A DNA stretch of 64,000 nt, from assembly GCF_023028105.1 (NCBI RefSeq), contig NZ_CP095491.1, positions 1,488,001 through 1,552,000 on the forward strand. The letters run 5' to 3'. Both the position numbers and the translations under genes were made by a program. The notes under the pieces were generated by a model. The model ran no database searches. It was not told the DNA's origin and saw only the letters and a list, made by a program, of their open reading frames with translations. Shown piece after piece: positions 53,585 to 60,998 of the stretch (its first letter is position 1; each line of letters opens with the position of its first letter). The DNA comes from Halosolutus gelatinilyticus. GTDB lineage: Archaea > Halobacteriota > Halobacteria > Halobacteriales > Natrialbaceae.

Positions 53585-53700
53585 AGTATCCGTAGAACTA
53601 GCAAAACGCCATACATTACTAGGGTATTGTATTCAATTACTAGATTCTACTAGAATACTTGGATTAGACCGTTCACATTACTAGGACCGTCGCTTCTCCA
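53585..53700. other. A+T-rich duplex unwinding element with CTAG cluster
   Basis: The stretch 53613-53685 has about one third G+C by hand count, far below the rest of the window. It contains CATTACTAGG twice (53614-53623, 53676-53685) plus ATTACTAG and TCTACTAG. CTAG occurs five times (53598, 53619, 53640, 53650, 53681). It lies between two outward-facing ORBs, as expected for the site of first strand opening. Confidence 0.75.
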
Positions 53701-53808
53701 ATATTCTCCAGGGAGCTCCCCGTTATTCGGGGTTCGAGCCGAAATCGGGGACGATCGTGTCCGCTCAGTGATGAGTTCTCCTACTCACGGAATACCGGCC
53801 TCGCAGAT

Positions 53809-53835
53809 CTCCAGTTGAAACGAAGGGGTGGGGGT
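53809..53835 (+). repeat. ORB element flanking the unwinding core, right (f)
   Basis: CTCCAGTTGAAACGAAGGGG followed by TGGGGGT on the plus strand. The G-string points away from the core. Confidence 0.85.
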
Positions 53836-54094
53836 GTCCGAGAGCAGCAAGGCGAGTGCGACATTCTCTACCGATGTCCGAGTCGTTGACGGTCACAGCG
53901 GCAGCAATAATGACGATTCAGATCGCGACACTGATTGCTACGACGATGACGATCACTACGTCGTCCCGCGACGATCCCCGCCGATCGTTGGTCGACTGAT
54001 CGTATTCAACTGGTGGACTGACCGTATTCAATACTGGTTGCTATCCCCTGTCGTTGTCCGTCGTCCCCAAACCTGTCGTCTGTCACTCGGACAA

Positions 54095-54123
54095 CGTACA
54101 TCGGATAGGCGTACGTCGGATAG
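54095..54123 (+). repeat. Tandem 15-bp direct repeat upstream of oapA
   Basis: CGTACATCGGATAG (54095-54108) and CGTACGTCGGATAG (54110-54123) differ at one base and lie one helical face-and-a-half apart (15 bp). TTCATAG and CTCATAG copies follow at once. It lies 25 bp before a TATA-like TTTATATG (54149-54156) and may be a regulator site. Confidence 0.5.
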
Positions 54124-54264
54124 TTCATAGTACTCATAGATCACGGTCTTTATATGAGATCGAGCGTTCCCCGCCCACTGGTTCCCAATCGGATCGTTCT
54201 CCGACGGATATTTCACGCGACGGTTTGATTCAATCGTATTTGACAGTCAACACGTCTGACGTAG

Positions 54265-54272
54265 GCTTAAGT
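54265..54272 (+). promoter_or_regulatory. TATA box of the oapABC operon
   Basis: GCTTAAGT lies 56-63 nt before the oapA ATG, giving a leader of about 30 nt. The leader carries GGAGGT at 54314-54319, 8 nt before the ATG at 54328. This Shine-Dalgarno fixes the start and is unusual in a window where most genes look leaderless. A stronger TATA (TTTATATG, 54149-54156) may serve a longer transcript. Confidence 0.5.
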
Positions 54273-54327
54273 GAGTTCGGTTTGTACTACGCGCAGATGC
54301 ACCCCGTGGTGCTGGAGGTCCCCAAGG

Positions 54328-54966
54328 ATGGGATTGTTCACAGAGCTCAAAGATAGTATCTCTCGGGTCACGGAACGCCTGTTCTCCGAACAGGAGCCCA
54401 AACGAATCGGTATCTATGGTCCGCCGAACGCCGGCAAGACGACGCTCGCGAACCGAATCGCCCGCGACTGGACTGGTGACGCTGTCGGGACGGAGAGTCA
54501 CATTCCACACGAAACGCGCCGCGCACGCCGGAAGGAAGGCGTCGAGATCGAACGGAACGGCAAGACGGTGACGATCGACATCGTCGACACGCCGGGCGTC
54601 ACGACGAAGGTCGATTACGAGGAGTTCACCGACGAGATGGAAGAAGACGACGCCATCCGCCGATCGCGAGAGGCGACCGAGGGCGTCGCCGAGGCGATGC
54701 ATTGGTTGCGGGAGGACGTCGACGGCGTCATCTACGTTCTGGACAGCGCAGAGGACCCGATCACGCAGGTCAACACGATGTTGATCGGGATCATCGAATC
54801 CCGCGATCTGCCGGTATTGATCTTCGCGAACAAGATCGACCTCGATGAATCGAGCGTCAAGCGGATCGAGGACGCCTTCCCGCAGCATAAGACGGTTCCG
54901 CTGTCGGCCAAGGAGGGCGAGAATATGGACGAAGTGTACGAGAGCATCGCGGAGTACTTCGGGTGA
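54328..54966 (+). CDS. oapA: Origin-associated GTPase OapA (Era-like)
   Basis: This 212-residue GTPase has IGIYGPPNAGKTTLANRI (G1), IVDTPGVTTK (G3), FANKIDL (G4) and LSAKEG (G5). It belongs to the archaeal Era-like group encoded next to haloarchaeal oriC1 and named origin-associated protein A. Its role in origin use or growth is only partly known. The ATG at 54328 has a Shine-Dalgarno GGAGGT 8 nt upstream. It is the first gene of a three-gene operon with very short overlaps. Confidence 0.9.
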   Translation: MGLFTELKDSISRVTERLFSEQEPKRIGIYGPPNAGKTTLANRIARDWTGDAVGTESHIPHETRRARRKEGVEIERNGKTVTIDIVDTPGVTTKVDYEEFTDEMEEDDAIRRSREATEGVAEAMHWLREDVDGVIYVLDSAEDPITQVNTMLIGIIESRDLPVLIFANKIDLDESSVKRIEDAFPQHKTVPLSAKEGENMDEVYESIAEYFG

Positions 54967-54971
54967 TAGCC

Positions 54972-55373
54972 ATGCCAAAAGCAACGAACGCGGACGAACC
55001 GGACGCTCCGGACGGTGTCCAGATCGACCTCATCAGCGGCGAACGGATGGACGGAATGGCGACCATGGAGAAGATCCGGATGATCTTAGACGGTGTCCAC
55101 GAGGGGAACATCGTCATCCTCGAAGAGGGGTTGACGCCCGACGAGGAGAGTAGACTCATCGAGGTGACGATGTCCGAGATCAGTCCCAACGAGTTCAACG
55201 GGATCGAGATCGAGACCTACCCGCGGTCGGACACGCGCGATTCGTCGCTGCTCGGTCGGATCATGGGATCGAACGAGTCGACGGCGAAACTGACCGTGAT
55301 CGGCCCGGCGAACCAGATCGAAACGCTCCACAAGGACGAAACGCTCATCAGCGCACTCGTGTCCCGAGACTAA
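54972..55373 (+). CDS. oapB: Origin-associated protein OapB (DUF2073 family)
   Basis: This 133-residue protein has the DUF2073 pattern: VQIDLISGERMDGMATMEKIRMILDGVHEGNIVILEEGLTPDEESRLIEVTM, then GIEIETYPR and the C-terminal LTVIGPANQIETLHKDETLISALV. It is placed by gene order and family as OapB. The ATG at 54972 lies 5 bp after the oapA stop; an in-frame GTG at 54963 overlaps that stop and is an alternative. It is co-transcribed with oapA and oapC. Confidence 0.88.
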   Translation: MPKATNADEPDAPDGVQIDLISGERMDGMATMEKIRMILDGVHEGNIVILEEGLTPDEESRLIEVTMSEISPNEFNGIEIETYPRSDTRDSSLLGRIMGSNESTAKLTVIGPANQIETLHKDETLISALVSRD

Positions 55374-56284
55374 TGCCTCACCAATGCACGAACTGCGGCC
55401 GGGTGTTCCCTGACGGCTCGAAGGAGATGCTCTCGGGCTGTCCCGACTGCGGCGGGAACAAGTTCCAGTTCGCGCCGAAGGCGATGGCCGCACGCGAGTC
55501 GGCGGATACGGGCGACTCCGGATCGACCCGGGCTCGATCGACCGCGTCGTCCCGAACGACGGAGTCCGCCGACGTCACCGATTCCGGAGCCGGTTCGGAG
55601 GGAGCCGGCGGCACACGTACTGCGAGTGAGTCACGCACCGCGGGAGAGAAGAACTCTGACTGGCCCTCGTCTGCGTCGCCCGACGCCGGCGACGCGTCCA
55701 CCCCGGCGACCGGATCGGACGAGTTCACTGAGTGGCCCGACGCCGCACGGCGGCCCGAGGATCGATCGGCACCGCCACAGGAAGAGCGGGCCGATACCGG
55801 GACGGACTCCCCTGTCGATTCGGCAGACCCGACCGATAGATCGGATCCGGTCGACCCGTCGGACAGGACGTCGCTCCCGGACGACGAAGACACCGCACAG
55901 GCCGACGCGCGCAGCGAAGTCGTGTCGACGGACGACCTCCCGTCGCAGCCGCCGGACGAGCTTCCACCGCGGACCCGCGATACCGACGATCGGGCCGCGA
56001 CCGGGTCGACGGACGTCCCACCGGAATCTCGACCCGCAGACGACGCCGCACCGCCGGGCAACGGCCGCGTCGTCAGCGAACCGTCGGCCGATCGACCGTC
56101 GATCGAAGAGCTCCGCGCGGAACTCAACCAACAGTTCGAGAGCATCAAGATCCTGCAGCCGGGCCAGTACGAACTCAACCTGATGGAGCTCTACAACCGT
56201 GAGGAGTACATCGTGTCGCTGCAAGAGGACGGGCGGTACGTCATCGACGTCCCGGAATCGTGGCGCGGCGCCGACTCCGAGTAA
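55373..56284 (+). CDS. oapC: Origin-associated zinc-ribbon protein OapC
   Basis: This 303-residue protein has an N-terminal zinc ribbon (CTNCGRVFPDG, CPDCGGNKF). A long low-complexity linker rich in Ser, Asp, Pro and Thr follows (about 40-235), then a conserved C-terminal segment IEELRAELNQQFESIKILQPGQYELNLMELYNREEYIVSLQEDGRYVIDVPESW. Its ATG overlaps the oapB stop by one base (TAATG). This layout matches OapC of haloarchaeal origin clusters. It may bind nucleic acid through the ribbon. Confidence 0.88.
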   Translation: MPHQCTNCGRVFPDGSKEMLSGCPDCGGNKFQFAPKAMAARESADTGDSGSTRARSTASSRTTESADVTDSGAGSEGAGGTRTASESRTAGEKNSDWPSSASPDAGDASTPATGSDEFTEWPDAARRPEDRSAPPQEERADTGTDSPVDSADPTDRSDPVDPSDRTSLPDDEDTAQADARSEVVSTDDLPSQPPDELPPRTRDTDDRAATGSTDVPPESRPADDAAPPGNGRVVSEPSADRPSIEELRAELNQQFESIKILQPGQYELNLMELYNREEYIVSLQEDGRYVIDVPESWRGADSE

Positions 56285-56368
56285 CGAACTCGTTCTGCGT
56301 ACACCGTCTCGGTTCGACTCCAGAAATACCAAATTGACGATTCGTAGCCTGTGACGGAGCGAAATATC

Positions 56369-56390
56369 CTCCAGTTGAAATGATGGTGTG
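56369..56390 (+). repeat. Degenerate ORB-like element after oapC (g)
   Basis: CTCCAGTTGAAATGATGGTG followed by TG. The core half is perfect compared with element (f), but the G-string is broken. It may be a decayed or weak box. Confidence 0.45.
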
Positions 56391-56477
56391 GCCGGTCGGA
56401 TGGCGCGTGCCCGATCGATACCCTCGGGCGATGCGGTCGGAGCCGGTACGGGCGGCGATCGTCTTCGGGACAGATGG

Positions 56478-56484
56478 ATTTAAG
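56478..56484 (+). promoter_or_regulatory. TATA box of the microprotein operon at 56509
   Basis: ATTTAAG, 25-31 nt before the ATG at 56509; a leaderless transcript is expected. Confidence 0.6.
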
Positions 56485-56508
56485 CGACGTGGACGATAGC
56501 CACCGAGT

Positions 56509-56601
56509 ATGAGCACCGCGACCAAGATCGTTCTCGGTACCGTTGCCGCATCGGCACTGCTGTCGGTTCTGATCGTCTTCCAGACCGTCTTCGGCGCCTG
56601 A
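56509..56601 (+). CDS. 30-residue single-helix membrane microprotein
   Basis: A short frame encodes MSTATKIVLGTVAASALLSV followed by LIVFQTVFGA. Nearly the whole product is one hydrophobic helix after a short polar start. A TATA box with leaderless spacing precedes it. Its stop overlaps the ATG of the next gene (TGATG), so its translation is coupled to the 260-residue protein. The function is unknown; membrane anchoring or regulation of the partner is possible. Confidence 0.7.
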   Translation: MSTATKIVLGTVAASALLSVLIVFQTVFGA

Positions 56602-57383
56602 TGTTCGAGACCCGGACGCTCTCGAGTCGGCTCGAAGCGGTCCGCGATGCGTACGCGCCTGACGCGCGGGTAGTCGACGCGACCCGTGACTTCGAGACGG
56701 TCCCACCCGCGCAGGCCGAGGATCTCGGTCTGATCGTCGACTCGCTCGAACCCGCGAGCTATCCCGCGGACTGGCTTCCCGACGACGCACCCACGCTGCT
56801 CGCTCGCTACGCGAGTTCGAATCTGACGATCGGGATGCCGGGCGACGGGAGCATCGCGTGGACGCGTCAGACCGATCCGCCGACGGTCATCGTCAAACCC
56901 CGCGTTCAGGGCTCACCGGAGTCGTTTATCGACTTCCTCCTCGCGGAGGCGTTCGTGGAACTCGATCTCGGCGTCCCGGAGCACTTCCTCGGCTTCTTCG
57001 AGGACGACTATCCCGCGTTGAACCGGGCGACCCCGCTCGACCCCGGCGGCACCTATCAGGTCGCCGCGGCGCTGTACGACGGCTGGGTGGGGCTCCAGAG
57101 CCGCGAGGTCTTCGCCGGATGGAACGACGACTACCCGGAACTCGCCGACGCGTGGCAGGATGCGGGAACCAGACTCGAGGGCCGGGTCGGGGACCTTCCG
57201 CGGGCCGTCGCCCGCGGCGAGACCGACTTCGCGGATGCGACCGAACTCGCCTGTGCGGCGATCAAACACGCGATCGAACTCCCGGCGCCGTACGCGGCCC
57301 TCGATACCGACGCGTACCGGGATCACGGATCGGCGTACGCGGTTCGATGGGCCGAGAAGACGTTCGACTCGCTGGCCGAGTGA
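56601..57383 (+). CDS. Conserved haloarchaeal hypothetical protein
   Basis: This 260-residue soluble acidic protein is coupled to the upstream microprotein by a one-base overlap. It shows no membrane helices and no motif I recognise. Regular alpha/beta character is seen (LLAEAFVELDLGVPEHFLGFF, YQVAAALYDGWVGLQSREVF, ATELACAAIKHAIELPAPY). The frame and acidic composition make it a clear gene. It converges with the gene ending at 57451. Confidence 0.75.
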   Translation: MFETRTLSSRLEAVRDAYAPDARVVDATRDFETVPPAQAEDLGLIVDSLEPASYPADWLPDDAPTLLARYASSNLTIGMPGDGSIAWTRQTDPPTVIVKPRVQGSPESFIDFLLAEAFVELDLGVPEHFLGFFEDDYPALNRATPLDPGGTYQVAAALYDGWVGLQSREVFAGWNDDYPELADAWQDAGTRLEGRVGDLPRAVARGETDFADATELACAAIKHAIELPAPYAALDTDAYRDHGSAYAVRWAEKTFDSLAE

Positions 57384-57450
57384 CCGAACCCCGTTCCCGA
57401 ATCCTCTTCGTTTTCCACCGCGATCCGCGGCCGCTGACGCCGCTCGCCGC

Positions 57451-58029
57451 TCAGAATTCGGCGTCGATGGTGCCGTCTTCGTCCAGATCGATCACGCCGC
57501 CGAACAGCTCGCGGATCTCCTCGACGAACGCCTCGTCGTGAGGGTCCTCGGAGACGTGAAAGAGGCCGATCGCGTCGTATTCGTCCAGAAGTTCGAGGAT
57601 CCGCTCGACGGCCTCGAGCGCCTCGTCGTCGCCGGCGTAGTAGGCGAGTTCCGTGACGGAATCGAAACTGAGCCGGAGTTTGCCGTCGTGGTCGTTGAGG
57701 AAGCCGTCGATGTGATCGACGATGCCGTCGACGTCGTCCGGGGCGGCGACGTAGTGGACCGCATCGCTCGATCGGCGGGAGTAGCCGCGCTCGATGCTCA
57801 GCGTATCGAGGATTTCGGCACGTTTCTCGTCGACGTCGTAGTACTCCAGTTTCTGCCTGACCTCTCGAGCGGTGGTTCGGGTGGAGATGACGAGGAAGGT
57901 GTCGGTATCCGTCTTGAGGAAATCTGTGTCGATGCGGTCAGTTTCGCCCGTGCTCGGGTGGAGTAGAAGCACCCCGGTTCCGCCCGGTACCGTCTCTGGC
58001 GTCCCGTCGATTTCAAGCGCGTATTCCAT
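57451..58029 (-). CDS. RecA/KaiC-superfamily-like protein without canonical Walker A
   Basis: This 192-residue protein resembles truncated RAD55/KaiC-type domains of haloarchaea: GGTGVLLLHPSTGETDRIDTDFL, FLVISTRTTAREVRQKLEYY, DVDGIVDHIDGFLNDHDGKLRLSFDSVTELAYY, DAIGLFHVSEDPHDE. The expected GxxGxGKT loop is replaced by HPSTGETD, so ATP binding is doubtful. The ATG at 58029 lies 28-33 nt from the TATA CTTAAG (58057-58062). The in-frame ATG at 58053 is too near that box. Confidence 0.7.
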   Translation of the reverse strand: MEYALEIDGTPETVPGGTGVLLLHPSTGETDRIDTDFLKTDTDTFLVISTRTTAREVRQKLEYYDVDEKRAEILDTLSIERGYSRRSSDAVHYVAAPDDVDGIVDHIDGFLNDHDGKLRLSFDSVTELAYYAGDDEALEAVERILELLDEYDAIGLFHVSEDPHDEAFVEEIRELFGGVIDLDEDGTIDAEF

Positions 58030-58546
58030 ATTGGAGTGAACAACTTTCGGCACTGACTTAAGAGTGGGGATGTGTCCCCCGACGCACTGTGGCGATTGGT
58101 CTCGATCGTCGATCGATTCGATGATAGCTCCGACTGTCTGGGACTTCGATCAGTCAGACAGCCGCGACAATCCGTCAGGTGGGCAAAAATCCGATTACTA
58201 GACCCGCGTTTCGGCCGTCCGGTCTCGATTTCGATCCCGTTCGACGGGGGATCAGGCCAGTTCGTGCGAGACCGCTGGCTCGCCGCTCACGGACTCGCCG
58301 AGTTCGATCCGATCGGAGTGGTTGTGCATCGGCTCGACGACCTCGCCGGCGTCGAGTCGATACGGTAGAGGACCGTGGGGCCGAGATACCGTCGGTAGGT
58401 CACCCCGCCGTCGGATACGAACGCGACAGCCGTTCGCAGCGATCGAACGGATACCGATCGTTCCGTGGCGGTAGCTGTGTCAGTTTCGGTGGAAAGAGGT
58501 GAGAGGACACAGGGGTGTTCTTCGGCCCGAATCCGATGCCCACGGA

Positions 58547-58562
58547 TTTCGGCCAACCGAAA
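58547..58562. promoter_or_regulatory. Palindrome TTTCGG-CCAA-CCGAAA
   Basis: A 6-bp perfect dyad, with centre 34 bp from the DtxR-box-like palindrome at 58581 and the same spacer design. It could be a second site for the same or a related regulator. Confidence 0.4.
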
Positions 58563-58580
58563 CCTCTCCACTTCTCTCTT

Positions 58581-58596
58581 TTTAGGCCAGCCTAAA
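58581..58596. promoter_or_regulatory. DtxR/IdeR-box-like palindrome TTTAGG-CCAG-CCTAAA
   Basis: The dyad TTAGG(N6)CCTAA resembles binding sites of DtxR-family metal-dependent repressors (SirR/Idr in haloarchaea). The nearest downstream plus-strand gene starts 190 bp away (58786), so the target is unclear. It may be the promoter relic of a lost gene. Confidence 0.5.
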
Positions 58597-58785
58597 GAAT
58601 CTACCGGTGCCGGACGCCGCGGTGTCTTCGGTACGGACTCGATCGTCGAACCCGCCGCCCGGCGGCGGAATCCGGATCGGAACGCTGGATCCCGTCGAAA
58701 ATCGTACCGATGCGGGATCCGGGTCGTCTCGACGGGACGGTAGAGAGTCGAATCGGTTTTGCCTCCCGGTCGTGATTGGTCGCCC

Positions 58786-59466
58786 ATGAGCGTACGCGAG
58801 GAGTTCGACGACTGGGCCACGAGCGGTCGCGACAAGGGGATGGAAGAGCGCCACTGGCACACCGCCAAACACGCGCTCGCGCGGATGCCCGTCGAACCCG
58901 GCGATACGGTGCTCGACCTGGGCTGTGGCAGCGGTTACGCCGGCCGGGCGCTGCGGGACACCAAGGGCGCCGGCCGCGTCTACGGCCTCGACGGCGCCCC
59001 CGAGATGGCGCGAAACGCCGCCGGCTACACCGACGACGGGCAGGTCGGGTACGTCGTCGGCGACTTCGGCTCGCTCCCCTTCGAGGACGACTCGATCAAC
59101 CACGTTTGGTCGATGGAGGCCTTCTACTACGCCGCGGATCCCCGCGAGACGCTCGCCGAAATCGCCCGCGTGCTCCGATCCGGCGGCGCCTTCTACTGCG
59201 CCGTCAACTACTACGAGGAGAACGTCCACTCCCACGAGTGGCAGGAGTTAATCTCGATCGAGATGACCCGCTGGGACCGCGAGCAGTACCGATCGGCCTT
59301 CCGCGAGGCCGGCCTTCACGTCGCCGAACAGGACAACGTCCCCGATCGGGAGATCACCATCCCGAACAAGTCCGAATTTCCGACCGACGACTGGGACACC
59401 CGCGAAGCGATGGTCGAACGCTACCGCGAGTTCGGCACGTTACTCACCGTCGGCGTCGCGCCCTGA
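58786..59466 (+). CDS. Class I SAM-dependent methyltransferase
   Basis: This 226-residue Rossmann methyltransferase has motif I VLDLGCGSGYAG, motif II VYGLDGAPEMA, VGDFGSLPFEDDSINHVWSMEAFYYAADP and VLRSGGAFYCAVNYYEENVHSH. It resembles the UbiE/sterol methyltransferase-like group (Methyltransf_11). The substrate is unknown. The ATG at 58786 gives the family-like start; nine extra in-frame codons upstream are possible. It appears monocistronic. Confidence 0.9.
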   Translation: MSVREEFDDWATSGRDKGMEERHWHTAKHALARMPVEPGDTVLDLGCGSGYAGRALRDTKGAGRVYGLDGAPEMARNAAGYTDDGQVGYVVGDFGSLPFEDDSINHVWSMEAFYYAADPRETLAEIARVLRSGGAFYCAVNYYEENVHSHEWQELISIEMTRWDREQYRSAFREAGLHVAEQDNVPDREITIPNKSEFPTDDWDTREAMVERYREFGTLLTVGVAP

Positions 59467-59770
59467 CGGCGTCGTCTCCGCTCGCCGATCGTCTCGCCGT
59501 ATCGAATCACCGATCAGCTGCCGTATCGCACCGCCCGTTCGCCTCCCACCGCCGGTGCAGCCCTCGGTTTCGACTGCAACCGACGTCCACGGGTGCCGGG
59601 CTACCGACCGCTCTGTCGCAGTCGTTCACCGATTCTCGCTCGTCGATTTCCGTTCTCGGTTTCCGTTCCGAACCCCCGTTCGCCCCGACACCCCTCCGTT
59701 TCCACTCGAACCGCGTGATCAGGGGCCGATTCGACGGTATTGGCGTCCGTCGCCTTCGATCGGCCTGCCG
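59467..59770. other. Intergenic region without recognisable feature
   Basis: These 304 bases between convergent genes have frames open on several strands, as expected from high G+C, and no family motif. I see no RNA gene, palindrome of note or clear promoter. Confidence 0.4.
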
Positions 59771-60364
59771 TCAGTTCGACTCGAACCGCTCCCCCGCCGG
59801 GATCGCCGCGTCGAGCCAGTTTTCCTCCGGCGGGAGCGGGCAATCGAAGGTCTCGCTGAACGCACAGAACGGGGTGTACGCGAGGTTGAAGTCGACGACG
59901 ATCTCGTCGTCCGTCTCGAGGTCGCGATCGGGCGCGAGTTCCATGTACCGACCGCCCCGGTAGGTCTGTTGGCCGGTAGTCTTGTCGCGGAACGGGATGA
60001 AAAGCGGTTCGTCGCTCTGACGTTCGATCTCGTACGCGCCGAGTTCGAACGTCCCGTCCTGAAGGTCCGGATCGTCCCGCACGAGTTCGAACTCGAGCGT
60101 CGCGGTTCGCAGGTAGCGCATCTCCCGGCCCGCGGTCGTCTCCATCAACACGACTTCGGGGTCGTCGTGGACCTCGACGGTCGCGGTCACGCGGTAGTCG
60201 GGATCCGGTTCGAAGTAGTCCAGCCCCGAAAACTCGTCGCGCTCGTCGGGCGGGATCGGCGACTGGGGATGGTCGGCGAAGAACTCGTCCTTCTCGGCGC
60301 GTTTCGACTCGAGTTCGGCGCTCCAGCGATCGGGATCGACGTCCGCGTCGGAAGCATCGGCCAT
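59771..60364 (-). CDS. DUF1684 family protein
   Basis: This 197-residue protein shows the DUF1684 pattern: RAEKDEFFADHPQSPIPPDERDEFSGLDYFEPDPDYRV, GTFELGAYEIER, LFIPFRDKTTGQQTYRGGRYME and the C-terminal VVDFNLAYTPFCAFSETFDCPLPPEENWLDAAIPAGE. The family is widespread and its biochemical activity is unclear. The length is normal. It is separate from its neighbours. Confidence 0.9.
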   Translation of the reverse strand: MADASDADVDPDRWSAELESKRAEKDEFFADHPQSPIPPDERDEFSGLDYFEPDPDYRVTATVEVHDDPEVVLMETTAGREMRYLRTATLEFELVRDDPDLQDGTFELGAYEIERQSDEPLFIPFRDKTTGQQTYRGGRYMELAPDRDLETDDEIVVDFNLAYTPFCAFSETFDCPLPPEENWLDAAIPAGERFESN

Positions 60365-60519
60365 ACCGGTACTACCGGTCGAAGGCTGGAATGGGTTGCG
60401 TTTCGGAGCCCGCTCGATGCGGTATCGGGATTGTGACGAGAGAAGAGCCGGTTCGATCGGGACGGTCGGCGAACGGGGTAATTTCGACCGCAGCGATCGG
60501 TCCGCGGCGTCGCCGACGT

Positions 60520-60759
60520 CTATTCTTCGATCGTTAGAACGCCGTTCTGGACGGACACGTCCGTCGCTTCGGGCGGCAGTTCGAACTCGAACTGCTCGCC
60601 GTCGGTGACGACGATCGCGGTCGACCCGAGGATGTCGACGGTGAGGGCGTCGCCCGCGTGGCCGAAGTCGACGGCGATAACGCTGCCGTCGTCGTACTCG
60701 AAGGTCCGGACGACCGCGCCGCTGCGATCGGCGTTCTGGAGGGCTTTGGGGACTTTCAT
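60520..60759 (-). CDS. Small Hsp20/alpha-crystallin-like protein
   Basis: This 79-residue protein has strands typical of an alpha-crystallin-like fold and the C-terminal DVSVQNGVLTIEE, which resembles the NGVLT(I/V) motif of Hsp20 proteins. It is shorter than true small heat shock proteins and lacks the C-terminal IxI tail. A chaperone-like or scaffold role is possible. The start at 60759 is supported by a TATA at 60786-60791, with a perfect palindrome in between. Confidence 0.75.
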   Translation of the reverse strand: MKVPKALQNADRSGAVVRTFEYDDGSVIAVDFGHAGDALTVDILGSTAIVVTDGEQFEFELPPEATDVSVQNGVLTIEE

Positions 60760-60766
60760 CGTACGT

Positions 60767-60778
60767 GCACCTAGGTGC
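60767..60778. promoter_or_regulatory. Perfect 12-bp palindrome between TATA and start
   Basis: GCACCTAGGTGC is fully symmetric and occupies positions 8-19 upstream of the ATG at 60759, downstream of the TATA (60786-60791). A protein bound here would block transcription. It contains the rare CTAG tetranucleotide. Confidence 0.55.
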
Positions 60779-60998
60779 TCGGACCGTTAAAGGGGCACGC
60801 TCGCAGCATCCAGCACCGACGTTCGTGACCCGATACGGCCGACGGATTTCGCTCGGCGCTCGAAGCGACCGGCGACTTTCCGGCTGCGAGTCGAACCGCT
60901 CGGTCCGATCGTCGCCCGATTCGGCGAGCTGCCGAACCAGGCGGTTTATGTACGAGAGCGCGGCCAGTGCAGTCCGTCAACCCTATGACCGACCGACG

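Larger units (their letters stand above)
52686..54327. other. Chromosomal replication origin (oriC1-type) region
   Basis: This 1.64-kb gap without a credible gene lies between orc1 and oapA. It contains an ORB at 52699-52720 next to orc1, and a pair of outward-facing ORBs (53487-53517 minus, 53809-53835 plus) around an A+T-rich core at about 53585-53700. The stretch 52721-53486 is of lower G+C than the genes and has short non-conserved frames only. The part 53840-54327 holds tandem repeats and the oapA promoter. Location, orientation and neighbours match haloarchaeal oriC1. Confidence 0.88.
58030..58785. other. Intergenic region with two related palindromes
   Basis: These 756 bases have no convincing gene. 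The promoter of the 57451-58029 gene is at 58057-58062. Frames at 58280-58490 look partly protein-like on the minus strand (GGVTYRRYLGPTVLYRID, and in another frame EVVEPMHNHSDRIELGESVS), which could be a frameshifted remnant. Two 16-bp palindromes lie at 58547 and 58581. Confidence 0.45.

Noticed and set aside
58072-58368. 98-codon plus-strand open frame
   Set aside because: No family motif and no promoter; the opposite strand also looks partly coding in two frames, so neither is convincing.
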